Of a stretch of 64,000 bases of DNA, positions 53,662 through 64,000 are shown in pieces. Under the pieces are notes generated by a model. It saw only the letters and a list, made by a program, of their open reading frames with translations, was not told where the DNA came from and did not search any database. The first letter of the stretch is position 1; the number at the start of each line of letters is the position of its first letter. Location of the stretch: contig OY821520.1 in the NCBI GenBank assembly GCA_963682025.1, forward strand, positions 137,400,738 through 137,464,737. Reading direction: 5' to 3'. The position numbers were made by a program, and so were the translations under genes. The DNA is from Cordilura impudica (Eukaryota; Arthropoda; Insecta; Diptera; Scathophagidae).

Positions 53662-55415
53662 TCTATATATATAAAAATGAATGTGGTTTGTTCGTCCGCT
53701 TAAAACTTTAAAACTACAGGACCAAAAAGGGTATTTCTTCTGTGATTTTGTTTGTAACTGGCACACGAAGGTTTAAGAAAAAAGAAAAATACAAAAAATC
53801 CCAACAGATGGCGCTGTATGCGGTTATTAATATGGATAGTCATACCGAAAATGGTCGGTATCGGATAAGTGGGCGTGGTACCTCCCATACAAAATTAATT
53901 TTGAACATCATATATCTTGAGTACTGTTTTAGGGAGAGCTTTGCAACTTTGTATGAGGTCACCTATTATTGCTGTGAGTTGCTGTGAGTTGCTATGAGTA
54001 GCCGTTGTAAAAATTAGCATTATCAGAACAGAGGGCGTGGCACCTACAAAAAAATTAATCACTCAATATCAGACTCAATATCATGACAGGGAGAGCTTTG
54101 ATAATTTATATGACGTCATTTGTTATTGGTGTAAGTAGACCTGACGAAAATAATCTGGAACGGATAAGTGGGCGGGGTACATCCCCTACAAAGTACAGAT
54201 TATGTATTAAATATTGTGGTCTATTATTGAATAACTGTTTCTTTAAAAATATATATTCTTTTTGACTTTCGGATAATTTTATCATTTTTATTACGATGCC
54301 AAGAAGAGTTCACGGTAACATTGGCCGGCAATCTCAGGATGCAACGCAGCATCGAAATGTCGCAACACGTCGAATGGAAGAGCAAGGTTGGAAATCGTGC
54401 GCGACAGTCAGAAGAGATCAACGAAGTACACAATGAGCAGCAATGATTAAGAAGAAGAGAAATTCGTGCTCAGCAAAGTGATGAAGCCAGATCACAACGT
54501 GCGATTTTTAAAAGAACACGTAGGCTACAACAATTGATTCAGGTGAACATTGGGAGTACAGACTTTCCATATGAGCCCAACATTCAATACGGTTCGCACA
54601 CATCGGTTCAATTCGGGCAGATGTCTGTCGTTTGTGAGCATTGCAATGTAGTTAAATTTGAGAAAGAACCGCCTGGATTGTGTTGCGTGGGCGGAAAGGT
54701 GAAATTGCTAAATTTCTTCCACCACCAGAGCCATTATGCACGCTGCTTTACGGTGAATCTCCTAATTCGAATTAAAGTTGGATCTGTCATCCTTATGCCC
54801 CGAAATGGAACCCGACTGATTTTGACAAAATTAATGAGTAATGTGATGGTGGAAGGGATTTTGAAAAGGCGGTTCAAGGTGGATGCTTAATTCCGCGAAT
54901 TCCCTTGACTTCAACCGATTTGACGTTCCAGTTCAAAGGTGTTCAGTTCTCAGTGAAACTTGCATTTTCAATGACAATAAACAAGTCACAAACACAGTCG
55001 CTGGAAGTGTGCGGCATAAAACTGAAAATGTCATGCTTTTCACTCGGCCAGCTATATGTTGCATGTTCCCGAGTTGAAAACCATCCTCACTATTCATTTA
55101 CTCTCCGGAGCAGAAAACAAAAACTTTTGTAAATCGTGCAGAATTAAATTGATTACAATCATTGTTCTATTCTTTTTTAAATTAATATTTGATTTTATTC
55201 TATTTTCGCCAAATGTTGGACGGGACGAAGACCGTCGGGTCAGCTGTCCTTATAATTATAAGATATTGAATTCAACTGAATTCGAAAAGTGTTGTATTCA
55301 AATTATATTATTGCGTTATCTGTTAACGGTCGATAATTTTCGATAAAAAAAAACTCGAAATTATGTCAATCAAAAAATCTCTTATGGATAAGGCGAAGTT
55401 TGCCGGGTCAGCTAG
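53662..55415 (+). mobile_element. Internally deleted Helitron C, copy 2, complete ends
   Basis: The 5' end TCTATATATATAAAAATG at 53662 is preceded by A. The 3' end GCCGGGTCAGCTAG at 55415 is followed by T. Both fit the Helitron insertion rule. The 5' third holds GGGCGTGGTACCTCCCATAC-type ~140-bp units (53850-54210). Two tandem 3'-end-like phrases (CCGTCGGGTCAGCT at ~55235 and CCGGGTCAGCTAG) lie ~165 bp apart. The element encodes a shortened protein relic. Confidence 0.88.
54296..55132 (+). pseudogene. Helitron Rep/helicase relic, same internal deletion as copy 1
   Basis: The start MPRRVHGNIGRQSQDATQHRN and ATRRMEEQGWK, then basic repeats in shifted frames, resemble the Helitron N-terminus. 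Next come HTSVQFGQMSVVCEHCNVV with KFEKEPPGLCCVGGKVKL, then [51 protein letters not shown] and LGQLYVACSRV to a stop at 55132. The HUH Rep domain and most helicase motifs are absent. Several frameshifts are present. The identical junction in copy 1 means a shared deleted master. Autonomous relatives would supply the proteins. Confidence 0.85.
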
Positions 55416-56837
55416 TGTCGTATATAAATCAGTTTTTAAACAATTTTAAGTCGATTTCCTCGTAAATAGCATGTTTAAAGTCCGTGAACATCATAATCCA
55501 AAATCTACTTGACCGATTTTTTTTTTTTATAATTTTATACACTACTTCTACACACAAATCAGCAGGTAATCACAAAGAGTGTGTTATCTTTTACCATTTT
55601 TCCCATTTTTTAACAAAAAATTCACCAAAATTTTATAGCAAAATCGTGTTTATCACTTCAAAATGTTGCCAAAAAGAAAAAAAATTTGTTTCTAAACCAG
55701 TGAAGGCCGTACCAAGCACGCTGGTGCTGAATGAAAACAAAAATACTCACCAAAGAGTAAAAGTAAACAACATTTCATTCAGTCTTATGAAAGCTTTTGA
55801 ACAAAGCGGGTCTATGTCGCATTGCCTTTTGAAATTCATATATATTTTTTTTTAATAGCTACACAGGGAATATTTGTTTAAAAGAAACCAAAGATGTTGA
55901 GAAAATTTCGGAGACTTGATAATCTAAATTACGCAAAGCAGTTGAATCTGCTATAAATTAAACTTTTTCTATAAATTACATACGTCGCCTCCATTTGACA
56001 ACATTATAGCTGTCTTTTATGCATTTTTTTTTTAATTTTAAAAAATATCCATAAAAAAAATGTTTAAAGTTTTTGGTAACATACCACTTAATAACCCTTA
56101 AAATTTTGTTTTTTAAAGAAATGGATTTGATTTAATAATCTTCAAACTTATGGATAAAAGATATTAAATGTTCTTCACATTTTTTTTTTACATTTTCAGA
56201 ATGTAAGATTTAAAATTTTAAAACAACAAAATATATTTAAAATTTTACCATATTCTTCGTCAACTCAACTATTTTCCCTATTAGTCATTCATAAACGCAT
56301 TCATACAAAATCTACACAAACTCATTTAATATCGGCATTGTGTTATGTCGATGGATTTCGATCAGTGTAGTACAACAAACACATGCTCATAAACACTATT
56401 ACTAACTCAATTCTCTCGATGGCCACCACTGTTCTAAACTCTTCGTGATTACCTCGGGAAACGTATCACCTTTTAAACGCATTTCGATTTTTTTTATTTC
56501 ATATGATCTGGTAATGAGTTATGAAGTTCTCCGCAAAGCAAATTTTTTCAGGCACCTCCGGAGAATCGCTGTCACGGACTTATTTAGTAAATTTATTAAT
56601 TGAAAATTTTTTCAAAAATACTTCAAATGTCATAATATAACATATGTATGAAACATATAATGCAACATTATTCGTACCCTCAAAAAAATTTTGAAAACAC
56701 GCCTCTTTTCGCCTTTAAAACCTTACACCCCCCCCCCCCCCCCACACCTTAAAGATTGACTAAGTCTGGCCTCGGTAGGAGTAGAAGGGATATCTCAACG
56801 TTTGCGTCAGTGTTGTTATATATATATATATATATAT
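55416..56837. other. Unassigned AT-rich stretch with a C16 run
   Basis: No protein domain was recognised; an open frame at 55484-55855 is low in recognisable content. A pure run of sixteen C lies at 56728-56743, and a (TA)n run at 56819-56836 borders Y copy 2. Confidence 0.5.
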
Positions 56838-57434
56838 GGGGGATATCATGTCAAGTGCACCAACTTTTGAAACCGATGTCTTCCGATCGGGATGAAATTT
56901 GCACCAAGGTTAATCCTATTAGATAGTAGTTTAGACACAATTTTTCAACAAGATCGGTCCAGATCTCTCTGAGTTAGAGGGGACAAAATTTGACATTTTG
57001 GCCAAACAGGTGTATTTTCTCATCCATGTAACTTATTACCTATTGTTCCTAGAAAATTTTCTCCCAAAGAGTTTAGATAGCTATTTCTTCAATATTACGG
57101 AAAAAAATACTTAAAAAAAAAAAAAGATTTGTAGACTTTTGTTTTTGCTAAATTAAAGCATTTTTTGCCTTTTTTTCAAAAAGGGCATTTTTTCTTTTTT
57201 TTTATTTTTTCATAAGAAAGCTTAGGATTTTTCCTTTAAGAGCTTTTCGGTCGCTTAGTGGGATGGGAGTGGGACATCTATCAAAATAAATGTTTTGTAA
57301 CTCAAGACAACGGTTTTTCACTATTTTGATATTTTTCCGATTTGTGTCTAAAACCTTACAAATAAAACTGAGAAACTAGACAAACTAAACTTTCCGAAGG
57401 TATGTAACATACCTTCATAACATAACAGAAGAGA

Positions 57435-58748
57435 ATGGTTATCTGTAACCTGAAGGAGTTATTTGCAACATTTCAATCTGAACACGAGGATGTTAGAATT
57501 GGCTTCACGAAATTAACCCAAAAGAGGCCAAAACATTGCGTTTTGGCAGAAAGCAGCGGAACTCGCACAGTATGCGTTTGCATTTACCATGAAAATGTTA
57601 AAGTGATGTTGAAGGAAATCAACCTAAAGTATTTAACAGATGATTCGGCAGAATATTTACACGATTACCGCGATTGCCTTAAATTGACTATGTGTCGTAA
57701 TTCAACAACTTGCCACTTAGGTGAATGTACCAATTGCCCGAAAACCACATTCATCAAAGAAAATTTAATCAACTTTTTAGATCGAGAATATATAGAGGAG
57801 GTCAAATTTGATTCTCGGATTCAGACTGACAGATGCACATTGAAAACAATCATTTTATATGTGGATGATTTTGTGGAAGAAATGTGTACAGGATTGCTAA
57901 ACTTGAGAAACCATGACTTTTTAGTCAAAGAGCAATGGTCATTCTTCAAGGATTTGAAGATATAATTGAAGTCTGGTGAATTCGTTATTTCATATGATTT
58001 CGCAGAAATTTATAAATATGTTCTTCAGGATGCCATACAAGCATTCCACTTCAATAACGACCAAGCAACTATATTCACAGTAGTTATTTACTACATGGAA
58101 GATGAAAAACAGGAACACAAAAGTATGGCAATCATATCCGACGATTTAAATCATGATACCGTTGAAGTCTATGAGTACCAGAAGAGAATGCTAAAATTTC
58201 TAAAATCTAAATTTACAGTAAAGAAGGTATACTACGTTTCGGACGGAGCTCGTCAACATTTTAAAAACAAAGGTAGCTTGGCAAATCTTATGGCCCATGA
58301 AAAAGACTTTGGAATGCCAGCTGAGTGGCATTTTCATCCTACTGCTCATGGTAAAGGAGCATGTGATGGTATTGGAGCAAACCTTAAAAGAAATGCAGCG
58401 AGGTATAGCCTCCAGTGCTGTCATCAAGATCGCATCTTAGATGCGACTGCTTTATTCCATTGGGCAAAGAGTTATTGTAAAGAAACTAAAATAGTTTTTA
58501 GTAGCAATGAGGATCATCAGGAAACATTGAAAACACTGAAGAGCAGATTCGATGCTGCGGTAACAATCGATGGCACCGCTCAATACGATGCTTTTATACC
58601 GCTTGTCGATGGAAGACCCAAGTTGAAAAAGTTTTCTGCCTCTATTCAATGCGATTTCTTTCCAAAAGCAACAAATAAACCAGCAGCGAAATCAACAGCT
58701 GAACTTAGTAACGCCAAGAAAGGATTGACAAAAAAACGCAGTAAATAA
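57435..58748 (+). pseudogene. Family Y putative transposase, one in-frame stop
   Basis: 437 codons from MVICNLKELF to a basic tail GLTKKRSK, with a single TAA at 57963-57965 where copy 1 has His. The N-terminal half has clustered Cys/His (C35, C47, C49, H52, then C81, C87, C93, C98, C101), which looks zinc-binding. The second half has SYDFAEIYKYVLQD (Asp188), VYYVSDGARQHF (Asp270), MPAEWHFHPTAHGKG (Glu297) and ACDGIGANLKRNAA (Asp311). This spacing fits an RNase-H-fold DDE/D nuclease. Similar uncharacterised proteins occur in other invertebrates, to my recollection. The role as transposase is inferred from the long inverted repeats. One reversion from open, it is among the best preserved genes here. 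Confidence 0.8.
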
Positions 58749-59054
58749 AGGCGATAAAAAAGCTGGATGAATGACTGGGTATTTAAAAATTTACAAGACT
58801 TAAATACGTCATCAGCTACAATAAATTAAGTATAAAAATAGTTATGATATAAATGGATCTAATGCAATTAAGATTAAATTTTAATAAATTATTTATCTTT
58901 TTATTTTTAATATTATTATTATTATACATTAATTTAATTATTATTAAAAATAAATAAAAAATAATAATTTTTCAACATTTCTATAGAAAAAAAGCGATTT
59001 TTCCTGAGGTTAACATATTCTGAGTATTACAGTAACGAGGGTATAAAATTTTAG

Positions 59055-59639
59055 TTAGGTATGTTATATACCTTTGGAAAGTTTAGTTTGTCAAGTTTCT
59101 CAGTATAAGTTTTATTTGTAAGGTTTTACACATAAATAAGAAAAAATTCAAAATAGTGCATTTGTGAAAAATTGAAAAACCGTTGTCTTGAGTTACAAAA
59201 CATTTATTTTGATAGATATCCCACTCCCATCCCACTAAGCGACCAAAAAGCTCTTAAAGGAAAAATCCAAAGCTTTCTTATGAAAAAATAAAAAAAAAAT
59301 AAAAATGCCCTTTTTGAAAAAAAGGCAAAATATGCTTTAATTTAGCAAAAAAAAAGTCTACAAATTTTTTTGTTTTTAAGTTTTTTTTTCCGAAATACTG
59401 AAGAAATAGCTATCTAAACTGTTTGGGAGAAAATTTTCTAAGAACAATAGGTAATAATTTACATGGATGAGAAAAAACACCTGTTTGGCCAAAATGTCAA
59501 ATTTTGATCCCCTCTAACTCAGAGAGATCTGCACCGATCTTTTTGAAAAATTGTGTCTAAACTACTATCCAATAGGACTAACCTTGGTGCAAATTTCATC
59601 CCGATCGGAAGACATCGGTTTCAAAAGTTGGTGCACTTG
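59055..59639 (-). repeat. Family Y right terminal inverted repeat, copy 2
   Basis: Inverse of 56852-57418 with differences mostly in A/T run lengths. It ends at TTGGTGCACTTG. Confidence 0.88.
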
Positions 59640-59739
59640 TCCTTTATTTATTTAAATATCAATAGAAATACATTTCTGAAAGCTACAAATACTTAAATAA
59701 AGTTCAGAGTGAACATAGGGCGTCAAAATAACTTCGATT

Positions 59740-59990
59740 ACAGAAACGTCTGGTTGTTATAGACGAAGAAATTCTCGAACTTCAGTACAACTATAACTTC
59801 GACATCTGCGGAATACCTGGGGAAGAGGAGACAGTATATCATCTCTTCTACGAGTGTGAAACTTTATATAGTATTGGGATCATCACTTAGACACATACTG
59901 GACGACCTACCTGGAATATCGGACTTAAATCCGTACGAAAAAGTTTACATATTCTTCTCTGCTACAATTTCCATATTCTTCTCTTCTACA
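59740..59990 (+). pseudogene. Decayed LINE C-terminal knuckle (possible part 4)
   Basis: The frame reads DICGIPGEEETVYHLFYECE, then, shifted, LRHILDDLPGISDLNPYEK and VYIFFSAT. It matches the C-terminal C..CG..EE...HL...C knuckle and L..L..LNP.E...FI..T end of R1/I-type LINEs (first Cys lost). It may be the tail of the LINE broken at 53610, with Helitron C and Y copy 2 inserted between. Confidence 0.6.
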
Positions 59991-61059
59991 ATTTTCAAGT
60001 AAATGCTTCACCGTTGACTTATCAGCATGCCCTCGTATGAATAATTTTGTAATTGTGTTGTCCATTTGGTAATAGTCTTTAAACATTTCATGTCAGTATT
60101 TTGCTTTATTTACAAACTGCTTGTAATTGCAATATTTAGCTAGAATATTTATAAATAGCAAAATATTTCACAAATACTTACAAAAACTGTCATACAAAAC
60201 TTAAGACAGTTTTGCTTGTGTTTGCAAGAACACAAAAAACGAAATGAATCAAATCCATTGACTACAAAATATAAACAACAAAATTTGTGTGCATTTAACG
60301 TTTGTTCTAGTTTTTAACACGACAAGTTTGTCAACTTTCTGAGGGTCACAGCGGGTGGCAACAATGTGTTTGTAATTTCGTAGAATTACCTTATACAGTT
60401 TTATACAAAACATTACCAATCCATCAATTTCATGGTTTAATTATCTTTTCGGATATTATAATGTTTCTTTCTGTCAATTTCAAATGTAGACAGCTTTTTA
60501 AAGCTATTCCTACATAAAAGTGGAAATTCCAAGAAATAAAATTGTTTAGCTGCTTGTGACAGTTATTCAAAAATAAAAAACTATACCCAGACCACAACGC
60601 AAAACACGTTTGCATTAGGCCACTTGTCATATCGTGTAGAGAAACGTGTGTCTGCGAACCGTTTAATGCACAACCAGCAGCAAAAGCTGGACGTATATGT
60701 TAGCCATAGTTATTATCAAACACCAATCTGTGGTGTGTAACATAACGCCATCCAAATGCGAAAGCAGCAAAGAGACACAAGTGGACACTTAGAAGTCACG
60801 CACTACATAGATCACAAGATGACTTCGACGGAAATGCTAAGTATTTCGTGGAATCCACAGAGCTGTCAAAAATAGAGCAGTTTTATGTTCACTTGGATAT
60901 GCCAAATCAGTTTGGAAGCAACTTTCAATACAAAATGTTGGCACGAAATTAAGTTGATTATATAGATAGATCTAGTTTGAATGGATTTTTTGGAGCTCTA
61001 TACTCTGTGCAGGAACTTTGCGTAGCAACTTAAAGTAAGTGATGCTAACAGCGAGGACT
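59991..61059. other. Unassigned stretch
   Basis: No recognisable gene or repeat was seen. Confidence 0.4.
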
Positions 61060-61350
61060 TTAACAACTTTATTAATATTTTTGTCAGCAAATATGAAAAA
61101 CTTCATATCGGATGTTATATTTTACGGGTACTATGTCGACAAATGGACCGAACCTGATAATATTAATTAAAGCCAATTACATTTTTCAAAAACATATCCA
61201 AGCCAAATATGAACAAAAAATTGTGTAATTATTTGGTTTTTTGATAGCATTAAGTGAAGATCTAAGAAATATCCTGCAGGGTCTATTTTTGGTCTACAAA
61301 TTAATGGGTGCAATAAACACAAATAAACCAAATTTGATAATTTGGGTCTT
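61060..61350 (-). repeat. R-family repeat, diverged partial copy
   Basis: Phrases CAGCAAATATGAAAAACTTC, ATGTCGACAAATGGACCGAA and AAGTGAAGATCTAAGAA follow the reverse consensus. Both ends are missing. Confidence 0.75.
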
Positions 61351-61574
61351 ATGGAATTTTTTTTTTTTATATTTATTTAATAGATAGAAATTTTTATGTT
61401 TACAATTTTAAAGTTTTATAACATAAGAAATATTTATAATTGGCATAACATGATGGTTGTGAACCAGATTGACATAGTAGTTATAGCCGTATGAAAATTC
61501 ATTAAAAAAAAACTCAATTTTTAGCATTCTTTGATAAAACTAAAAATCCGAAATCGATTAATATCTATAATATT

Positions 61575-61936
61575 AATAGGCTAGGCGATTTCTTGTGACC
61601 GATGTTTTGTTCTACCATTTTGTCTCGATTTTGACCAAACGTATATTATTTGAAAGGTATTTCTTTTTAGCCATTTTGCAGATTTACAGATTTTTAGATG
61701 TTTTCTTTTATTTTGAGTAAATTGCATTTAAGTTGCTATCAACATATACATAAAATTATATGTACAATGCTATGTGTGTGTTTATTAAATTTGTTAAATT
61801 TGTTAAATTTGTTTGTTTTTTGTGTTGATTTGTTAATAGGCTATAATTGATGATTATACTTTTAGGGTCTTTATTTAATGAAAAAATAGAATTTCCTAGA
61901 ATTTGCACTTGAATTTTGAGGGCTGGAATCTGCTAG
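61575..61936 (+). mobile_element. Helitron 3' fragment, copy C
   Basis: Homologous to 44190-44556, from GGCTAGGCGATTTCTTGTGACCG to GGGCTGGAATCTGCTAG, followed by T. Confidence 0.8.
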
Positions 61937-61960
61937 TTTATATTAAAATTAACAAGCTAA

Positions 61961-62740
61961 CAATTAAGAAAATTATAGTCGTTCTAGACCGACTATACGA
62001 TACCCTATACCATGGTTTAGGGACCCTATCCCTTCGGTCCAACTAATTGGATATAGAAAATAAGCATAAACCAAATTTGAGTGCCATTGTTATTAATTTT
62101 TTTGGCTGCGGAAATGAAAAAGTTCATATCGGATGCTATATGTATATGGGGACTTGGTCGAAAAATGGACCGATCCTGACCATATTTGGTAAAGTCACTT
62201 ATAAAATATACACAAACTAAATTTGAGAAAAATCTGTGTAATATTTTTGTTTTTTGATAGATTTAAGCGAACATCGGGAAGCCCCTCTATATGGGTCCTA
62301 TGACTAAGAATTTTCCTATAGGGATTATTTTGGAATACTGATTAAAGGATACAATAAACACATACAAACCCAATTTGACTTAGATCTATGCGATAATTTG
62401 GATCTTATGGCAATTTATGTCGATTTCATAGGGGGCATTTGTATGGGGACTAGGTCTGAACATGGACCGATTTTCACTAATTTCAATAGCGTTCATTCTA
62501 TGGCCGACAAAGGCTTCCATACTAAATTTCATCAAAATATAATCATATTTGTGACCTGTAGTTTGATTAAAACGTTTACATAGACACACAGACGGACGGA
62601 CGGACATCGCTAAAACAACTCAGACAGTGATTCTGATCCGATCGGTATAACAAAAGATGGGTCTAGGCAAAATATTTTTGGTAGTTACAAACAGCAGCAC
62701 AAAGTCATTATACCCAAACCACATAGTGGTATAGGGTATA
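61961..62740 (-). repeat. R-family repeat, full length
   Basis: From CAATTAAGAAAATTATAGTC to TAGTGGTATAGGGTATAAA with a GGACGGACGGACATCGC core. The terminal palindrome has one mismatch (GTCGTTCTAGACCGAC). Confidence 0.92.
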
Positions 62741-62744
62741 AAAA

Positions 62745-63142
62745 TTGAGGGATTTCAAAAAATTAAAAAATCTTAAATTTTAAGATTGTTTAAAGCAAAA
62801 ATTCATTTAGTATTAATTTTCTGTATTTTAATGAAACTTCTAAGTAATTATATAACACATTATAATCACAGCCATTTAATATATTCAATACTTCATTCAT
62901 ACAAAAATCTGTTGGTCCAAGATCAGTTAAAAATTTCTCCAAAAACTCAAAATCAGCTTTCCAATTAATGCAATTTAAATACCGTGGAAAAATATAAAAC
63001 TAGAATAAATCAAAAATTTAAAATATAAGCAGCCACCACCAGCATGACCAACATTATGAGTTTTCTTCGCGTCTATCCAATATAAAGAGTAATTTTTTAA
63101 ATATGTTGAAAAGTGATTTTGTTTGTCTGTTATTACATGCGT

Positions 63143-63152
<10 letters not shown>
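62745..63152. other. AT-rich stretch, nothing recognised
   Basis: A 60-codon open frame (62786-62968) is low in recognisable content. Confidence 0.45.

Positions 63153-63181
<29 letters not shown>
63153..63181. repeat. (TA)n microsatellite
   Basis: About fourteen TA units following an A run. Confidence 0.95.
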
Positions 63182-63189
<8 letters not shown>

Positions 63190-63361
63190 GTATTGTATTC
63201 CAAAATTAAGACTATTGACTAGATTTGCAACATTGTACAAAACTAAATGGCATGTGTTAAATTGCTATTAGGCAGACGTATTTAACGTATTTGAAGTACT
63301 ATTTTTTTCAGCCTTCCCAGCTCTAGTGGTGACTCCAATTGGTTCGGGTCGAAATCCTATG

Positions 63362-63565
63362 TATAACAAAATCCTGCTTTTCGCAATACTGTTTCACAAA
63401 ATACTGCATTTCATAATACTGTCTACTGCGACGCAATACTGTTTTGCAAAATCCTGTTTCCAAAATCCTGCTTTTAGTAAAACTATTTCACAAAATACTG
63501 CATTTCATAATACTGTTTACAAAATACTGTATGACGCAATTTGCAAAATCCTGTTTTACGGGGCA
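63362..63565. repeat. Minisatellite of CAAAATACTG units
   Basis: About 14 units of 13-20 bp such as TTTCACAAAATACTGCA and TTTGCAAAATCCTG. A long open frame across it is a repeat artefact. It could be an arm of a foldback element of the kind seen at 15.8 and 51.7 kb, but no inverted partner is visible. Confidence 0.85.
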
Positions 63566-63587
63566 GCGAACATTTTTGTAAAAATAT

Positions 63588-64000
63588 TTTTATACCCTAT
63601 ACCACCATGTGGTTTGGGTATAATGACTTTGTGCTGCTGTTTGTAACTACCAAAAATATTTGACCTAGAACCACCTTTAATTATTCCGATCGACTTAGAA
63701 TCACTTTCTGAGTCGAATTAGCGATGTCCGTCCGTCCGTCCGTCCGTCCGTCCGTCCGTCTGTGTGCCCATGTAAACCTTTTAATCAAACTACAGGTCGC
63801 AAATATGAATATATTTTGATAAAATTTGGTATATAAGCTTTTACCGGCTTATGGAAACTGGTGAAATTCGGTCCATGTTCAGACCTAGTTCCCATACAAA
63901 TGACCCCCATGAAATCGACATAAATTGCCATAAGATCCAAGTTATCATATTGATCTCAGTCAAATTGGGTTTTGTATGTACTTATTATATCCGTTAATCA
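63588..64000 (+). repeat. R-family repeat, cut by the window end
   Basis: Forward copy from TTTTTATACCCTATACCACCATGTGG with a long (GTCC)n core (63727-63760). It runs into the right edge inside the TGTACTTATTATATCCG block. Confidence 0.92.

Larger units (their letters stand above)
56838..59639 (+). mobile_element. Family Y DNA transposon, copy 2, nearly complete
   Basis: The left arm (56838 to about 57418) and the inverted right arm (about 59055-59639) match over ~580 bp. The right arm ends at the inverse of CAAGTGCACC (59639), about 14 bp short of the outer left sequence GGGGGATATCATGT shared with copy 1. The single gene runs left to right. The inner edges carry the GAAGGTATG/CATACCTTC palindrome. 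The total of 2.8 kb equals copy 1 plus its missing end. Confidence 0.88.

Noticed and set aside
17758..59639. A single 42-kb inverted duplication (Y1 and Helitron C1 mirrored by Helitron C2 and Y2)
   Set aside because: Distances do not match (about 16 kb on the left, 1.4 kb on the right) and the sequence between the pairs is not mirrored. Independent insertions explain it better.
63326..63646. 106-codon ORF over the CAAAATACTG minisatellite
   Set aside because: Repeat-generated open frame that runs on into an R-family repeat. No unique sequence.

Overview
The window looks like repeat-dominated nuclear DNA of a higher (probably calyptrate) fly. It is very AT-rich. It contains short GT-AG exons with a glutamine-rich (opa-type) stretch, Jockey, Penelope, Helitron, Tc1/mariner and hAT-like relics, and many copies of a ~790-bp repeat with TATACCC ends and a (GTCC)n core. 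I see no bacterial-type operon, rRNA, CRISPR array or intact functional tRNA. The organism call is inference from these features.

Host sequence. Three minus-strand exons with consistent phase (9771-9674, 9598-9194, 1846-1620) belong to one unnamed protein-coding gene. It has a charged helical segment, a polyQ tract and then a Pro/Ala/Thr-rich segment. Most of the rest would be intron or intergenic DNA of this locus, filled with transposons.

Layout. 1-9 kb: a Jockey end at the left edge, a minisatellite, the last exon, R-family copies, a nearly complete DD41D mariner with TA duplication (6371-7679), and a 715-bp inverted-repeat element with TATAAA duplications (7953-8667). 9-15 kb: the other exons, a tRNA-derived SINE, a GC-rich foldback-like MITE, and a hAT-like element nested in an R copy. 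15-21 kb: a foldback element built from 21-bp repeats with a 273-bp higher-order period, then copy 1 of a transposon (family Y) with ~590-bp terminal inverted repeats. 21-29 kb: non-coding repeat X, Helitron-type tandem repeats, a Tc1 relic and two nearly identical R copies. 29.2-35.1 kb: a pogo/Tigger-type element holding a 4-kb APE-type LINE. 35-38 kb: two Helitron derivatives. 38.5-43.8 kb: a Tc1-type element that contains a Helitron, which in turn contains an R copy and a Penelope fragment. 44-47 kb: small relics. 47.9-60 kb: a decayed LINE apparently split by a second hAT-like copy, a second X copy (itself hit by a Mutator-like foldback element with a FLYWCH zinc-finger remnant), a Helitron, and Y copy 2. 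60-64 kb: a Helitron tail, R copies and minisatellites.

How the parts relate. Almost everything is mobile DNA in nested layers, so relative insertion order can be read directly. The most unusual elements are family Y (very long TIRs, a 437-codon conserved ORF with D-rich motifs, two inverted copies), the two foldback elements whose arms are short-period tandem arrays, and the R family with palindromes at both ends and no visible target-site duplication at one site that can be compared with an empty homologue.
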